Assembly (NCBI GenBank): GCA_023228925.1
Contig: JALOAF010000027.1
Span: 1 to 13,823, forward strand
Length of the DNA stretch: 13,823 nucleotides
Reading direction: 5' to 3'
Origin: Candidatus Absconditabacterales bacterium
GTDB taxonomy: Bacteria > Patescibacteriota > Gracilibacteria > Absconditabacterales > Absconditicoccaceae
Below, one piece after another: positions 1 to 8,180 of the stretch. The notes beneath the pieces were generated by a model, which was given only the letters and a program-made list of their open reading frames with translations, ran no database searches and had not been told where the DNA came from. The stretch's first letter is position 1; each line of letters begins with the position of its first letter. The translations under genes and the position numbers were made by a program.

Positions 1-2
1 AG

Positions 3-59
3 CTGTTTTTCTATGATTTTCATGAATTGTTTACACTTTTTCATCTAAATATTGGATAA
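3..59 (+). CDS. possible 3' end of an unidentified plus-strand gene (partial)
   Basis: A plus-strand reading frame is open from the window edge and stops at TAA 57-59, giving the tail LFFYDFHELFTLFHLNIG. The only support is position: a terminator-like hairpin with a T-run on the plus strand follows at once (59-94), so some plus-strand transcript probably ends here. With 18 codons nothing can be identified, and the other plus frames are also open over this short stretch; the second frame runs to TAA 101-103, through the hairpin. Very uncertain. Confidence 0.2.
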   Translation: MFFYDFHELFTLFHLNIG

Positions 60-94
60 TAATAAAGAGGGATACCCTTTATTATATCTTTTTT
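59..94 (+). terminator. Rho-independent-type terminator, plus strand
   Basis: ATAATAAAG (59-67) plus GG (69-70) pairs with CCCTTTATTAT (75-85). This makes an 11-bp stem with one bulged A (68) and a GATA loop, followed on the plus strand by TCTTTTTT (87-94). The minus strand has no T-run after the hairpin, so the direction is plus. It would end a gene entering from the left edge and is convergent with the secY operon. Confidence 0.55.
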
Positions 95-126
95 AATGTG
101 TAAACCTAATTGCTGCAATAGTAATA

Positions 127-207
127 GAGCGAAGCGAAGAATCCATTGACAGCTAATGGATATATGACACTAGTGCTGTCATTTCGCTTGCCTCGAAAAG
201 ATTTCGA
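127..207. repeat. nested palindromic element (REP-like)
   Basis: This intergenic stretch between two convergent terminators is packed with inverted repeats. GAGCGAAGCGA (127-137) faces TCGCTTGCCTC (184-194), 9 of 11 matching. ATCCATT (141-147) faces AATGGAT (155-161). TGACAGC (147-153) faces GCTGTCA (175-181). CACTAGTG (168-175) is a perfect palindrome, and TCGAAA (193-198) faces TTTCGA (202-207). It is more GC-rich than its surroundings. It resembles short dispersed palindromic repeats found between convergent genes, but only one copy lies in this window, so its repetitive nature is an inference. No open frame of note crosses it. Confidence 0.5.
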
Positions 208-266
208 TAGATTGTTCTACTTTGCAAAAAATCTTCTCCATCCTTTTTCTATAAAATTTGTTCAAT

Positions 267-294
267 AAAAAAAAAGACTTAATTAAAAGTCCTT
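267..294 (-). terminator. terminator of the ribosomal protein-secY operon
   Basis: Read on the minus strand, AAGGACTT (294-287) pairs with AAGTCTTT (280-273), an 8-bp stem with one G-T pair and a TTAATT loop. It is followed by an unbroken T-run (to 267). It lies about 22 bp after the secY stop codon, so the transcript apparently ends here rather than continuing into adk, map or infA as in many bacteria. Confidence 0.75.
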
Positions 295-316
295 CTTTGT
301 ATATTTGTATTTAATA

Positions 317-1672
317 TTATAAATCCCTTAATGATTTATTTACTGTATCTGTATCATATCTTTCATATTTTTGCATTATTAATTCTGTTTCTACTTTACT
401 AATTATTTCTGTAACAACTCAAACCATAATAATTACTCCAGATCATGTAACAACAACAGGCAGTGATCATAAAGATTGAACTAGATTTTGTATGAAAGGT
501 ATATAATTTAATATATAACTATATATTCATATAAACGCTAATCATGCTCATCACCATAAACATAAATGCATCAGTATTTTGTTTAAGTATTTTGCTGTTT
601 CATTTCCTGGCCTAATTCATGGGACAAAGCCTCATTTTTTTTGTACATCATCAGCCATTCTATCTGGGCTAAATGTAATAAGTGTATAAAAAAATGTGAA
701 TATAATGATTAATGCAAAATAGAATACTATTGATAAAATACTTGGTTGTTGAGAATATATATTCAAATTTGCTTCTATTCGATTTGCTATAGTTACTAAC
801 TTTGTATTCATCGGTTGAAACTGAACTATCATTTTACTAGCTAGGTAAGGAAAAGAAACAAACGCCATTGAGAATATAATAGGAATCATTCCCACAGGAT
901 TCATTGGTAATGGTAGCATAGAACTTTCTTGAACTTTCCCTTTTCTTGCGTAAATAATAGGTACTTCCTTGATAGATTTTAATATAAAAATTGACAATAT
1001 TATTAATCACAATATTAATACCATCATAAATACAAACATTCCAAATACATTACTAGTTCAAGCAAAGTTTCAATAAACACTTTTTGTGATTCAAGCAACT
1101 ATTGATGAAAATATTAATATTGAAATACCGTTTGAAATACCTTTTTCTGTTATTAATTCTCATAATCGCATCAATAAAACTGCTCAAACTGTCATAATGA
1201 ATGCAGCCAACAATAGATTACTTATAGATGTATCAATAATATTTCCTCATAATAAATAGTTTATAAAAAACACCATACCAATTCCTTGTAAGAATGCCAA
1301 TGGAACAGTAAGATATCTAGTATATTGCTGTATTTTTTGTTGTCCTGACTCTCATTGCTCTTTTAGTTGCTCCAATTGAGGAACCACCGAGCCCAATAAT
1401 TGCATTATAATTGATGAATTAATAAATGGAGCTAGTCCAATCGCTATTAATGCAAAATTTTCTAGAGATCATCACAACATCATCACAAAATAACCAAGAC
1501 CACCAGAATCAACAGCTCCAATTCTTCACATTAATTCATGAATATTTACAAATGGTACTGGCACATGGACCAATAGCCTATATATTGCTAAAATTCCTAA
1601 AGTAAAAAATATTTTATTCATCAATGATTTGTTTTCTACAATATTTCTTAACTTTTTTTTAAATTTATTCAT
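317..1672 (-). CDS. secY: preprotein translocase subunit SecY
   Basis: SecY is the channel subunit of the SecYEG translocon in the inner membrane. It moves unfolded proteins across the membrane and lets transmembrane segments into it. The 451-residue product begins MNKFKKKLRNIVENKSLMNK and contains the first-helix stretch IYRLLVHVPVPFVN. LAPFINSSIIMQLLG follows near residue 85, and a cytosolic loop with RKGKVQESSMLPLPMNPVGM lies near residue 240. GGFVPGIRPGQETAKYL is near 350, and the tail ends in VETELIMQKYERYDTD. Many hydrophobic segments alternate, as expected for ten helices. About 19 glycines are UGA, including a tandem UGA-UGA at 548-553; a Trp next to it is TGG. It is the last gene of the operon, 25 bp after rplO. 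The leader is AT-rich with no Shine-Dalgarno sequence. Confidence 0.95.
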
Positions 1673-1697
1673 AGTTTTTATGTTTTACTCATAAAAA

Positions 1698-2150
1698 TTA
1701 GTTTATTTTTGAGTTTGTTTTTTCTATTTTTTCCATTGCACTTTTTGAAAACTTATCTAATCAAACAAAGACAATTTCTTTTGAAAAATCTCAGTTTCCA
1801 AGAACTTTAACTAAATCAGACTCTTTTTTTATGTATCACAATTCTTTTAGTTTGAATTTATTTAATTCTAACTTGTCAGTTATTCTTTCGTCTTTTTGTA
1901 ATCTTCATAAATTTATTACAGAATATTTTTGTAGTAATTTGAAATATCTTTTAAATCCTCTCGCTTTAGGCATTTGTTGAACTATAGGTGTTTGTCAACC
2001 TTCAAAAAAAACAGGGATAGATCCGCCAGATCTAGCTTTTTGTCATTTGTGTCCTTTCCCAGAATAGTTTCATTTACTAGCATTTCATCTTCAGATTCTG
2101 TTTGCTTTATCTTTTAGACCAGAACTTCTTTTTATCTCATGTAATTTCAT
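1698..2150 (-). CDS. rplO: 50S ribosomal protein L15
   Basis: L15 is an assembly protein of the large subunit that binds 23S rRNA through a long basic N-terminal extension. The 150-residue product starts MKLHEIKRSSGLKDKANRIG. It carries the family's glycine-rich stretch NYSGKGHKGQKARSGGS at about residues 28-44, then VFFEGGQTPIVQQMPKARGF. Nine of about 17 glycines are UGA and all fall at conserved Gly positions of the N-terminal motif or in turns. The ATG at 2150 is preceded by an A-run, not a Shine-Dalgarno sequence. It lies directly after rpsE (24 bp); the rpmD gene normally between them is missing. secY follows. Confidence 0.96.
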
Positions 2151-2174
2151 TTTTTACAAATTTTATATAAAAAA

Positions 2175-2909
2175 TTATTTTTTTACTACTTTGGTAGCAG
2201 TCTTTGTTGATGTTGTTTTTTTGCTTGTAGTATCTTTTTTTGTTGTATCTTTTTTAGCAACAAGCTTATCTTTTGTACTTTTTTTAATTTCTTTTTTTTC
2301 TACTGGTTTTTTTTCAACACTATCTTTACTTATAGTCTCTTTTTTTATATTTTTTTTGTCTTCATTATTGTCTACTTTTTTAAGTTTTTTTGAATCTTCT
2401 TTTTCTACTTTTTCAGCTTCTTTTTTTTCAGTTGTAAATGCCATAAAATGCTCTTGATGTTTGTATTGTGTTAAAGCATTGATTGTAGCTATAGCATTAT
2501 TTAATTTGTTGTTTGATCAAATTATTTTAGATAATATATTTTCATATCCAGCTAAGTCTAAAACAGACCTTACAGAAGAACCAGCCTTCAATCAAGTTCC
2601 ATGTGTAGCTGGTAACAATCTAACAGAACATGCTTTGTACTTGTTTGTAACAGCATAAGGAACAGATTTTTCTTTTGTTATAGGAACATTAAACATATTT
2701 TTGTATGCTTCATTTGATGCCTTTTTTACTGCAGAAGTAACATCTGCTCATTTAGATAAACCTAATCCAATTTTTCATTTTTTATCTCACACCAAAATGA
2801 TTGCTCTAAATGACATTCTTCTTCAACCAGTAGTTACTCTCGTTACTTTTCTAACTTCCAAAAGAATTTCTTCAAATTCTTTTTTCGTTTTTTCTTTTCT
2901 TTCAGCCAT
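2175..2909 (-). CDS. rpsE: 30S ribosomal protein S5 with a long lysine-rich tail
   Basis: S5 sits at the small-subunit mRNA entry and decoding region and affects accuracy. The 244-residue product starts MAERKEKTKKEFEEILLEVR. The N-terminal dsRNA-binding-like part reads RRMSFRAIILVGDKKGKIGL and SKGADVTSAVKKASNEAYKN. The C-terminal core has VRLLPATHGTGLKAGSSVRS and VLDLAGYENILSKIIGSNN, ending around residue 155. Then comes a low-complexity Lys/Glu/Thr tail of about 90 residues, ending KTATKVVKK. S5 is usually about 165 residues, so the tail is the oddity. It is in frame with the core (no stop, no frameshift), and the internal ATG at 2444 is unlikely to be a separate gene start. Six glycines are UGA, all in the core. 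Confidence 0.95.
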
Positions 2910-2947
2910 TAAATATTATTACACAAGTAAATATTTTTTTGATTATT

Positions 2948-3307
2948 TTATAATTTTACTCAAGCTTTTCTAACTCATTCTGCAAAGGCTTTGATTCTAC
3001 CATGATATAAATATCAATTTCTATCAAAAGCTATATGTTCAATCTTTTTTGAAACAATCTCTTTTCCCAATTGTTCTCCAGCAGAAAAAGCTCTTTCTGT
3101 TTTTGTTTTTCAACTAGATTTTTTATCATTTGCAAAAAGTAAAACATTCCCATTTTGATCTATTAGTTGTGCAGAAATATATAAATTAGACTTATTCATG
3201 ATTAATCTATATTCTGGCTTATGGGATTTTATTTTTGTGTTTACCCTAGTTTTTCTTTTTAGATATTGCTTTACTTTAGTTTTCAACTTGTTTGCTAAGT
3301 GAGACAT
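2948..3307 (-). CDS. rplR: 50S ribosomal protein L18
   Basis: L18 binds 5S rRNA and anchors it in the central protuberance of the 50S subunit. The 119-residue product has a basic N-terminus (MSHLANKLKTKVKQYLKRKT). A central strand reads PEYRLIMNKSNLYISAQLID, then AFSAGEQLGKEIVSKKIEHI, and the hallmark ending is AFDRNGYLYHGRIKAFAEGV. UGA supplies four glycines, three of them in the last 30 residues. Read with the standard code, the protein would be cut at residue 65, before most of the 5S-binding fold. The length is normal for the family. It lies between rplF and rpsE with short AT-only gaps. Confidence 0.96.
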
Positions 3308-3335
3308 TTTATAATATTATTTTAAATTAAAATTA

Positions 3336-3881
3336 TTACTTTCCAGCAGTTTTACCAGCTTTTAGTTTAACAAATTCATCAAAATATCTAATTCCTTTTC
3401 ATTTATAAGGTTCTGGTTTTCTAAATCATCTTATCTTAGATGCCACCTCTCCCAATAACTGTTTATTTATTGAATTAAGTGTTATAATCGTGTTTCCTTT
3501 TGGATCTTGTTCAACTTTAGCTTCAACATTTTTGTCTAATTCATAATTTATTTTATGAGAAAAGCCTAAAGATAAAACTAATTTATTTCATTGTAATTGT
3601 GCTCAATATCAAACTCCCATTATCAAAAGTTTTTTTTCATATCCATTTGTTACTCCTTCTATCATATTTGCAATTAAGCTTCTGGATAATCATCGAAACT
3701 TTCTGTCATCTATGTTTTTTACAGATAATCTTATTTCGTTTTCTTCTTTTTTGATATCAACACAGTCTAAAATCTTTTCAGATAATTCTCACTTTGGTCA
3801 TTTTACGACTACCAAATTGTTTTCTATTGTTACTTCAACTCAATTTGGTATGTTGATAGATTTTTTTCCAATTTTTGACAT
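3336..3881 (-). CDS. rplF: 50S ribosomal protein L6
   Basis: L6 lies near the factor-binding centre and sarcin-ricin loop of the 50S subunit. The 181-residue product starts MSKIGKKSINIPNGVEVTIE. It has two duplicated L6 domains: the first includes VVVKGPKGELSEKILDCV, and the second GVGYGAQLQGNKLVLSLGFS. The signature C-terminus reads KIRGFRKPEPYKGKGIRYFD, where L6 contacts 23S rRNA. Nine glycines are UGA, including those of GPKGE, GVGYGAQ and YKGKG, so the gene is unreadable without the recoding. The length matches the family (about 177). Spacing to rpsH and rplR is under 30 bp. Confidence 0.97.
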
Positions 3882-3909
3882 TTTAAACTACTTATAAATT
3901 ATAAAGTTT

Positions 3910-4314
3910 TTAGTATATTTCCGCAATCAACTCTCAGCCTAATTTTTTTTGTTTAGCTTCATGTGCAGCCATCAATCATTGATTTGTAGATATAATTCCT
4001 ATTCACTTACCTCAAGCCACTGTTTTTATATCTTTGTAGCTAACATATCGTGGTCTTGATGGTTTTGAAAAGAATTTTATTTCAGGTATATCATTGATTG
4101 GATTTTCTACTTCTTTTAAACTAACTTTTAAGCTTTTTTTGTTGTTTTTTTCAACAATTTCAAAGTTTTTGATAAAATTATATCTTTTTAACAATTCCAA
4201 AATATTACATTTAAATTTTGAAAAAGTTATATCACTTAAATTAGTTTTTCTTGCCATATATGCGTTTTTTATTCTAATCAATAGATCATGAATAGGAGCA
4301 TTTACATAACTCAT
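3910..4314 (-). CDS. rpsH: 30S ribosomal protein S8
   Basis: S8 binds helix 21 of 16S rRNA early in small-subunit assembly and in many bacteria also represses the spc operon. The 134-residue product starts MSYVNAPIHDLLIRIKNAYM. The C-terminal domain has SRPRYVSYKDIKTVAGGKGI and then GIISTNQGLMAAHEAKQKKL, ending GGELIAEIY. Four glycines are UGA. I chose ATG 4314 because it aligns with the usual S8 N-terminus; an in-frame GTG at 4329 would add only five residues. No obvious S8-binding mimic was recognised in the mRNA. Confidence 0.96.
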
Positions 4315-4346
4315 AATTAATTTTTTCACAAAATAAAATAATAATT

Positions 4347-4559
4347 TTACCAGCTAGCTTTTTTAAGTCACATTATTTTTCATTCTCTAGCATATTTTCT
4401 CAAACAAACTCTACAAATTCAGAAATCTCTAAAAAATCCGTGAGATCTTCAACATAATCTACATCTGTTGTAATACTTAACTCATTTCATCTCTTTTTTT
4501 TGGATAAACTTTTGTTCGTAAAGTTTTCGTTGTTTTGCTTTTAGTGCTGATCTTGCCAT
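4347..4559 (-). CDS. rpsN: 30S ribosomal protein S14, zinc-binding type
   Basis: S14 is a small-subunit head protein. This 70-residue form begins MARSALKAKQRKLYEQKFIQ and has two CxxC pairs, CRLC (residues 33-36) and CRVC (49-52). These would bind one zinc ion, the so-called C+ type. Between them lies GRSHGFFRDFGI and the tail is LRKYAREGKIMGLKKASW, both typical. Five glycines are UGA and the single Trp, next to the stop, is TGG. The gene is complete and slightly longer than the common 61-residue zinc form. Confidence 0.96.
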
Positions 4560-4586
4560 TAAGATTTTAACTTTAATATATAAATT

Positions 4587-5108
4587 TTATTTAAACACAA
4601 ACCCAAGCTCTTCCAATAAAGCTATAGATTCTTCTTGGATATTTGTGCTTGTCACAATAGTTATTCCAATACCCATTGGTGTTGTTACATCATCTAATCC
4701 TAATTCAGGGAATATACTATAATTTTTTATTCACATTGTTAAATTAGCTTGTGTATCAAAACTTCTTTTATTTAATCCTCAAAAGTCTCTTACCCTAGGT
4801 AGTATTAGTTTATAAAGTCTATCAATAAAATCTAAGGCTCTATTTCCTCTAAGAGTTGATTGAAGCATTACAGGCATTCCTTCTCTTAATTTAAAATTGG
4901 ATATAGATTTTTTTGCTTTTACTATACGAGGTTTTTGTCATGTGATTTTAGATAAATTTTTTTCAAATTCTTCAAAATCTTTATGTCCTTTTCTAGTAAC
5001 AATAGACCCAATACCCATACTAATCACCACAGCTTCTATACTTGGTACTGCATTTATGTTTTTTAAGTTTAATCTTTTTTGAAGATCTTTTTTATAATCT
5101 TTAGCCAT
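4587..5108 (-). CDS. rplE: 50S ribosomal protein L5
   Basis: L5 binds 5S rRNA and touches the P-site tRNA and the S13 intersubunit bridge. The 173-residue product starts [20 protein letters not shown]. It contains [20 protein letters not shown] around residues 58-77, then [20 protein letters not shown]. The conserved stretch [20 protein letters not shown] comes next, with EELGFVFK at the end. Only three glycines are UGA; the rest use GGN. The length is close to the usual 179. It lies between rplX (25 bp) and rpsN (27 bp), the standard spc order. Confidence 0.97.
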
Positions 5109-5133
5109 TTATTGCTGTTGAATACAAATAAAA

Positions 5134-5424
5134 TTATTTAATTTTTATATCTCATTTTTTAGTTTTTCTGATTTTTTTTCAATCACTAGTTATTTCTATT
5201 TTTATTTTAGAAGCTTTTTTTTCTTTTTCTAAATAATACATAATATTTGATATATGTATTGGTAATGTTTTTTTGATGAAGCCCTGTCATTTCATGGCTT
5301 TTTTAGCAACATTAACGTCTTTTACTATAGCATAATCTCAATCAACTTTTTCTATAGTAGATATTTTTCATTTATGTTTTCAAGATATCACTATAACAGG
5401 ATCTCAGGATCTTAATTTTTTCAT
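5134..5424 (-). CDS. rplX: 50S ribosomal protein L24
   Basis: L24 starts assembly of the 50S subunit by binding the 5' domain of 23S rRNA. The 96-residue product opens with the KOW motif, MKKLRSGDPVIVISGKHKGK then ISTIEKVDGDYAIVKDVNVA. The linker GFIKKTLPIHISNIMYYLEK is the usual RNA-contact region. The C-terminal strand has ITSDGKKIRKTKKGDIKIK. Seven glycines are UGA, including both glycines of the KOW core (SGKHKGK). The length is normal. It follows rplN by 28 bp. Confidence 0.96.
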
Positions 5425-5452
5425 AACAAAGGTTTTTAAAACATTAAAAATA

Positions 5453-5833
5453 TTATAAAACTTCTTCAGCCATATTTGTGATGTTTTTATATCACAAATC
5501 TCTTAGCTCTTTTGCCACAGGGCCAAATACTCTTTTTCATATAGGACTCATTTCTCATTTTTCATTTTTGGTCATCAAAATAACAGCGTTGTCTCAAAAT
5601 CTAATATAAGTACCATCTTTTCTAGGAACTTCTTTTTTTACTCTAACTACTATAGCTCTTGTAACTTGTCATTTTTTTACATTACTATTTGGAGCTACAC
5701 TTTTTACTGCAACAACAACAGAATCTCAAACACTTGCAGTAGTTGCCATAGATCATTTAAGAATTCTTATTATTTGTGCTTTTTTTGCTCATGTGTTGTC
5801 TGCGACAATTACAACAGATTCATTCTTTAACAT
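5453..5833 (-). CDS. rplN: 50S ribosomal protein L14
   Basis: L14 lies on the intersubunit face of the 50S subunit next to L19 and binds 23S rRNA. The 126-residue product starts MLKNESVVIVADNTGAKKAQ; in ADNTGA the universally conserved Gly is UGA. The central part is VGDSVVVAVKSVAPNSNVKK and then GQVTRAIVVRVKKEVPRKDG. The signature DNAVILMTKNEKGEMSPIGK leads to RVFGPVAKELRDLGYKNITN. Eight glycines are UGA. The length is a few residues above the usual 122. It lies between rpsQ (33 bp) and rplX. Confidence 0.97.
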
Positions 5834-5866
5834 TTATAATAAATTTTAAGCTATAAAAATATAATA

Positions 5867-6121
5867 TTACTTAATTGTTTCTATAATATTCCACCTTTTT
5901 AATTTACTTAGAGGTTTGCACTCTCTAATTTTTACGAAATCTCAAACTTTGGAAGAATTGTTTTCGTCGTGAGCATAATATTTTTTTGATACTACAAATC
6001 TTTTTTTGTAAATAGGGTGCATTTTAACACTTTTTACTAAAATAGTACGAGTTTTTGTAGTTTTATCACTAACAACTTCTCCAATAAGTTCTTTGATGTT
6101 TTTGTCTCAAATTATTGTCAT
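5867..6121 (-). CDS. rpsQ: 30S ribosomal protein S17
   Basis: S17 binds the 5' domain of 16S rRNA early in small-subunit assembly and has an OB fold. The 84-residue product contains [20 protein letters not shown] and then [20 protein letters not shown]. It continues with [20 protein letters not shown] and ends [13 protein letters not shown]. Two glycines are UGA and the Trp is TGG. Its ATG overlaps the end of rpmC: the ATGA at 6121-6118 would be a stop/start overlap in the standard code. Because UGA is sense here, rpmC runs on to TAA 6114-6112, so the genes overlap by 10 bp in different frames. Confidence 0.96.
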
Positions 6122-6330
6122 GATTTTTTACTTATTTTAGATTTTAAAACAGTATTTACTCTTGCTACATTTATCCTAACCTCTCAAATTTTGTGAGTGT
6201 TTTTAAGACCTCTAATAGCATTTTTCATCCTTAAATTATATAATTCTTTTTTTAACTTTTTTCTTTCGCTAACAAGTTCTTTTACTGTTTTTTCATTTAA
6301 TTGCTTGATATAAGCTCCTTTACCTTTCAT
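6112..6330 (-). CDS. rpmC: 50S ribosomal protein L29
   Basis: L29 is a small helical protein at the polypeptide exit tunnel rim, near the docking site of SRP and trigger factor. The 72-residue product starts MKGKGAYIKQLNEKTVKELV and has the long helices EELY-like ERKKLKKELYNLRMKNAIRG, then [13 protein letters not shown]. The usual conserved core (LREELFNLR in many species) is recognisable as LKKELYNLRMKN. Two codons are UGA, the second being the penultimate codon (6120-6118). In the standard code that UGA would be the stop; here translation continues to CAA-TAA and overlaps rpsQ by 10 bp. Confidence 0.92.
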
Positions 6331-6360
6331 TTGTATGTTTTTAAATTAAATAAACAATTC

Positions 6361-6780
6361 TTACTGAATTTCTCATTTTATAGTAAACCTTGCTTGTACA
6401 CTTAGTTTTTTTGAAGCACTTATAAGTACTTTTTTTGCTAAGTCTTCATCTATTCCACTTACTTCCAAAATAACCTTACCTCTTCTTATAGGGGCCTTGT
6501 AAATATCCACATCTCATTTTCCTTTACCCATCGGCATTTCTAGTCCTTTTTTTGTAAAAGGAAGATCAGGAAATACTCTAATTCGTAGTTTTCAGGTTTT
6601 TCTTGTATGTCTTACAACCACTTTTCTAGCAGCTTCTATCTCTCTATTTGAAATATAGCCATTAGTAATAGCCTTTAGCCCATATTCTCAAAAAGCGATA
6701 GTGGTTCACCTTGCACTTTTACCTTTTAAAGAAGGGATCATTTGTTTTCTATGTTTTCGTCTTTTTGGAGTTAATAACAT
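6361..6780 (-). CDS. rplP: 50S ribosomal protein L16
   Basis: L16 sits next to the A site and helps position aminoacyl-tRNA. The 139-residue product starts MLLTPKRRKHRKQMIPSLKG. It has the conserved SARGTTIAFGEYGLKAITNG, then SNREIEAARKVVVRHTRKTG. The signature KLRIRVFPDLPFTKKGLEMP leads into MGKGKGDVDIYKAPIRRGKV, where the MGKGKG loop is the conserved MGSGKG-like motif. Five glycines are UGA. The length matches the family (about 137). The leader is AATTTATAAAA with no Shine-Dalgarno sequence. Confidence 0.97.
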
Positions 6781-6820
6781 TTTTATAAATTATTCGTTAA
6801 ATAAACACAATATTTACACT

Positions 6821-7486
6821 TTATAAATTAATGGTTTTTTTTGGAGTTTTTTTCTTGTTGTATAAAGTTCATTTTTCTATCCAGACCTTTACACCCAAAA
6901 CTCAATATTTTGTCATAGCTTGCATTTCATGATAGTCTATATCAGACCTAAAGGTTTGTAAAGACACTCTACCATCAATGAATTTTTCAGTTCTAGCTAT
7001 GTCAGCTCAATTTAGTCTGCCACCAATAGATATTTTAATACCATTAGCTCATCTTTGCATTACTTTTTGTAATACATTTTTTGCCACCTTTCTGTATGGC
7101 ATTCTATTTTCTAGTTGACTAGAAATAAATTCAGCCATTATTTTTGCAGAAAACTCAGGAACTCTAACCTCTTTTACACTTATAATGAATTTTTTATCAA
7201 ACATTTTACTTAATTCATTTTCCATGTTTTTGATATTTTCTCCTTGTTTTCACATCAAAACTCAAACTTTACTTGCAAATATTATTACTTCACATTCTTT
7301 TGCAGTTTTTCTTATAATGATTTTTGCAATAGCACTTTGTAAATATTTTTTTTCTATAAAATTTCTAATTTTAATGTCTTCAACAAAAAAATCTGCTCAT
7401 TGAAGTTTTGTTTTAGCAAACCATTCAGATGGTCGAGACTTCATTATTCCAACTCTCATTCATATAGGATTTACTTTTTGTCACAT
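6821..7486 (-). CDS. rpsC: 30S ribosomal protein S3
   Basis: S3 lies at the mRNA entry channel of the small subunit. The 221-residue product starts MGQKVNPIGMRVGIMKSRPS, the family's signature N-terminus. Both the second residue and the Gly of NPIG are coded by UGA, so the reading frame has UGA immediately after the start codon. A type II KH domain follows, with its GxxG loop in GVLMGKQGENIKNM. The C-terminal domain has SQLENRMPYRKVAKNVLQKV and then GIKISIGGRLNGADIARTEK, with GVLGVKVWIEKGTLYNKKK near the end. Nine glycines are UGA; Trp residues use TGG. It lies 8 bp after rplV. Confidence 0.97.
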
Positions 7487-7494
7487 TAAGATAA

Positions 7495-7836
7495 TTACTT
7501 AGTATTTAAAACAACTTTTACATAGCATCTAGATTTTTCATAATGGCTAATTCTAGACCTTGATGTAAATCTTATTCTTTTTATTTTTGGTCATTTACCA
7601 ACCTCTACGGTTTCTACAAACAAATCAGACAATTTCTTTTTTCAATTTACAACAGCATTTGATGATGCTGATTTAATTACCTTTGCAAGTATTTTTGCTG
7701 ATTTTTTGGGCATATATTCTAAAATATCTAAGGCTTCTTGTACTTTTTTTCATTTTACAAGTTTAGATACCAATAGCATTTTTTTGTCAGATACTATAGC
7801 ATATTTTAATGTTGCTGTCATATTTTCCTTATTCAT
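7495..7836 (-). CDS. rplV: 50S ribosomal protein L22
   Basis: L22 lines the nascent-peptide exit tunnel with a long beta hairpin. The 113-residue product starts MNKENMTATLKYAIVSDKKM. It has GKKVQEALDILEYMPKKSAK, then ILAKVIKSASSNAVVNGKKK. The hairpin ends with VEVGKGPKIKRIRFTSRSRI, where families usually carry GPxLKRxxPRAxGR. The ending SHYEKSRCYVKVVLNTK is less basic than many L22 C-termini but has normal length. Three glycines are UGA. It lies between rpsS (43 bp) and rpsC (8 bp). Confidence 0.95.
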
Positions 7837-7878
7837 AACTTAGAATATTAATATATTAAAATAAATTTAAATGTTTTT

Positions 7879-8136
7879 TTAAAAGGGATGTCATCTAAAT
7901 GTTCTAGTTGGAACAAATTCTCACAATCTGTGTCATATCATATCTTCTGTGATATATACACTTACAAATTGTTTTCAGTTGTGAACAGCAAAAGTAAATC
8001 CTATCATATCAGGAATGATATGACAAGCCCTATCCCAAACTTTTAAAACTTTCTTATCTCCACTTTCTAACATTTTTTTTACCTTTATTAGAAGTTTTTC
8101 ATTTACATAGAATCCTTTTTTTAGTGATCTAGCCAT
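7879..8136 (-). CDS. rpsS: 30S ribosomal protein S19
   Basis: S19 is a small-subunit head protein that pairs with S13 and contacts the large subunit. The 85-residue product starts [20 protein letters not shown]. It contains [20 protein letters not shown], which corresponds to the family's WSRxSxIxPxFVGxTxxVHNG, then [20 protein letters not shown]. It ends [16 protein letters not shown] codes the glycines of HNGK, IGH, LGE and RGH, all at conserved positions. The length is normal. Confidence 0.97.
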
Positions 8137-8180
8137 TACTTACTTTAATTTAAATTTTAAATTTTTTTAAAACAAAATGT

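Noticed and set aside
1..44. Minus-strand ORF starting ATG 44 (MKKCKQFMKIIEKQ) running off the window
   Set aside because: Only 14 codons visible, no start signal, and the plus-strand terminator at 59-94 favours transcription in the other direction.
2175..2444. A separate 89-residue lysine-rich ORF starting at ATG 2444
   Set aside because: It is in the same frame as S5 upstream, with no TAA/TAG between, so it is the S5 C-terminal tail and not a gene of its own.
2191..3897. Plus-strand open frames at 2191-2457, 2461-2658, 2701-2973 and 3712-3897
   Set aside because: They lie antisense to rpsE and rplF, have skewed hydrophobic composition typical of shadows of Lys/Glu-rich genes, and match no family.
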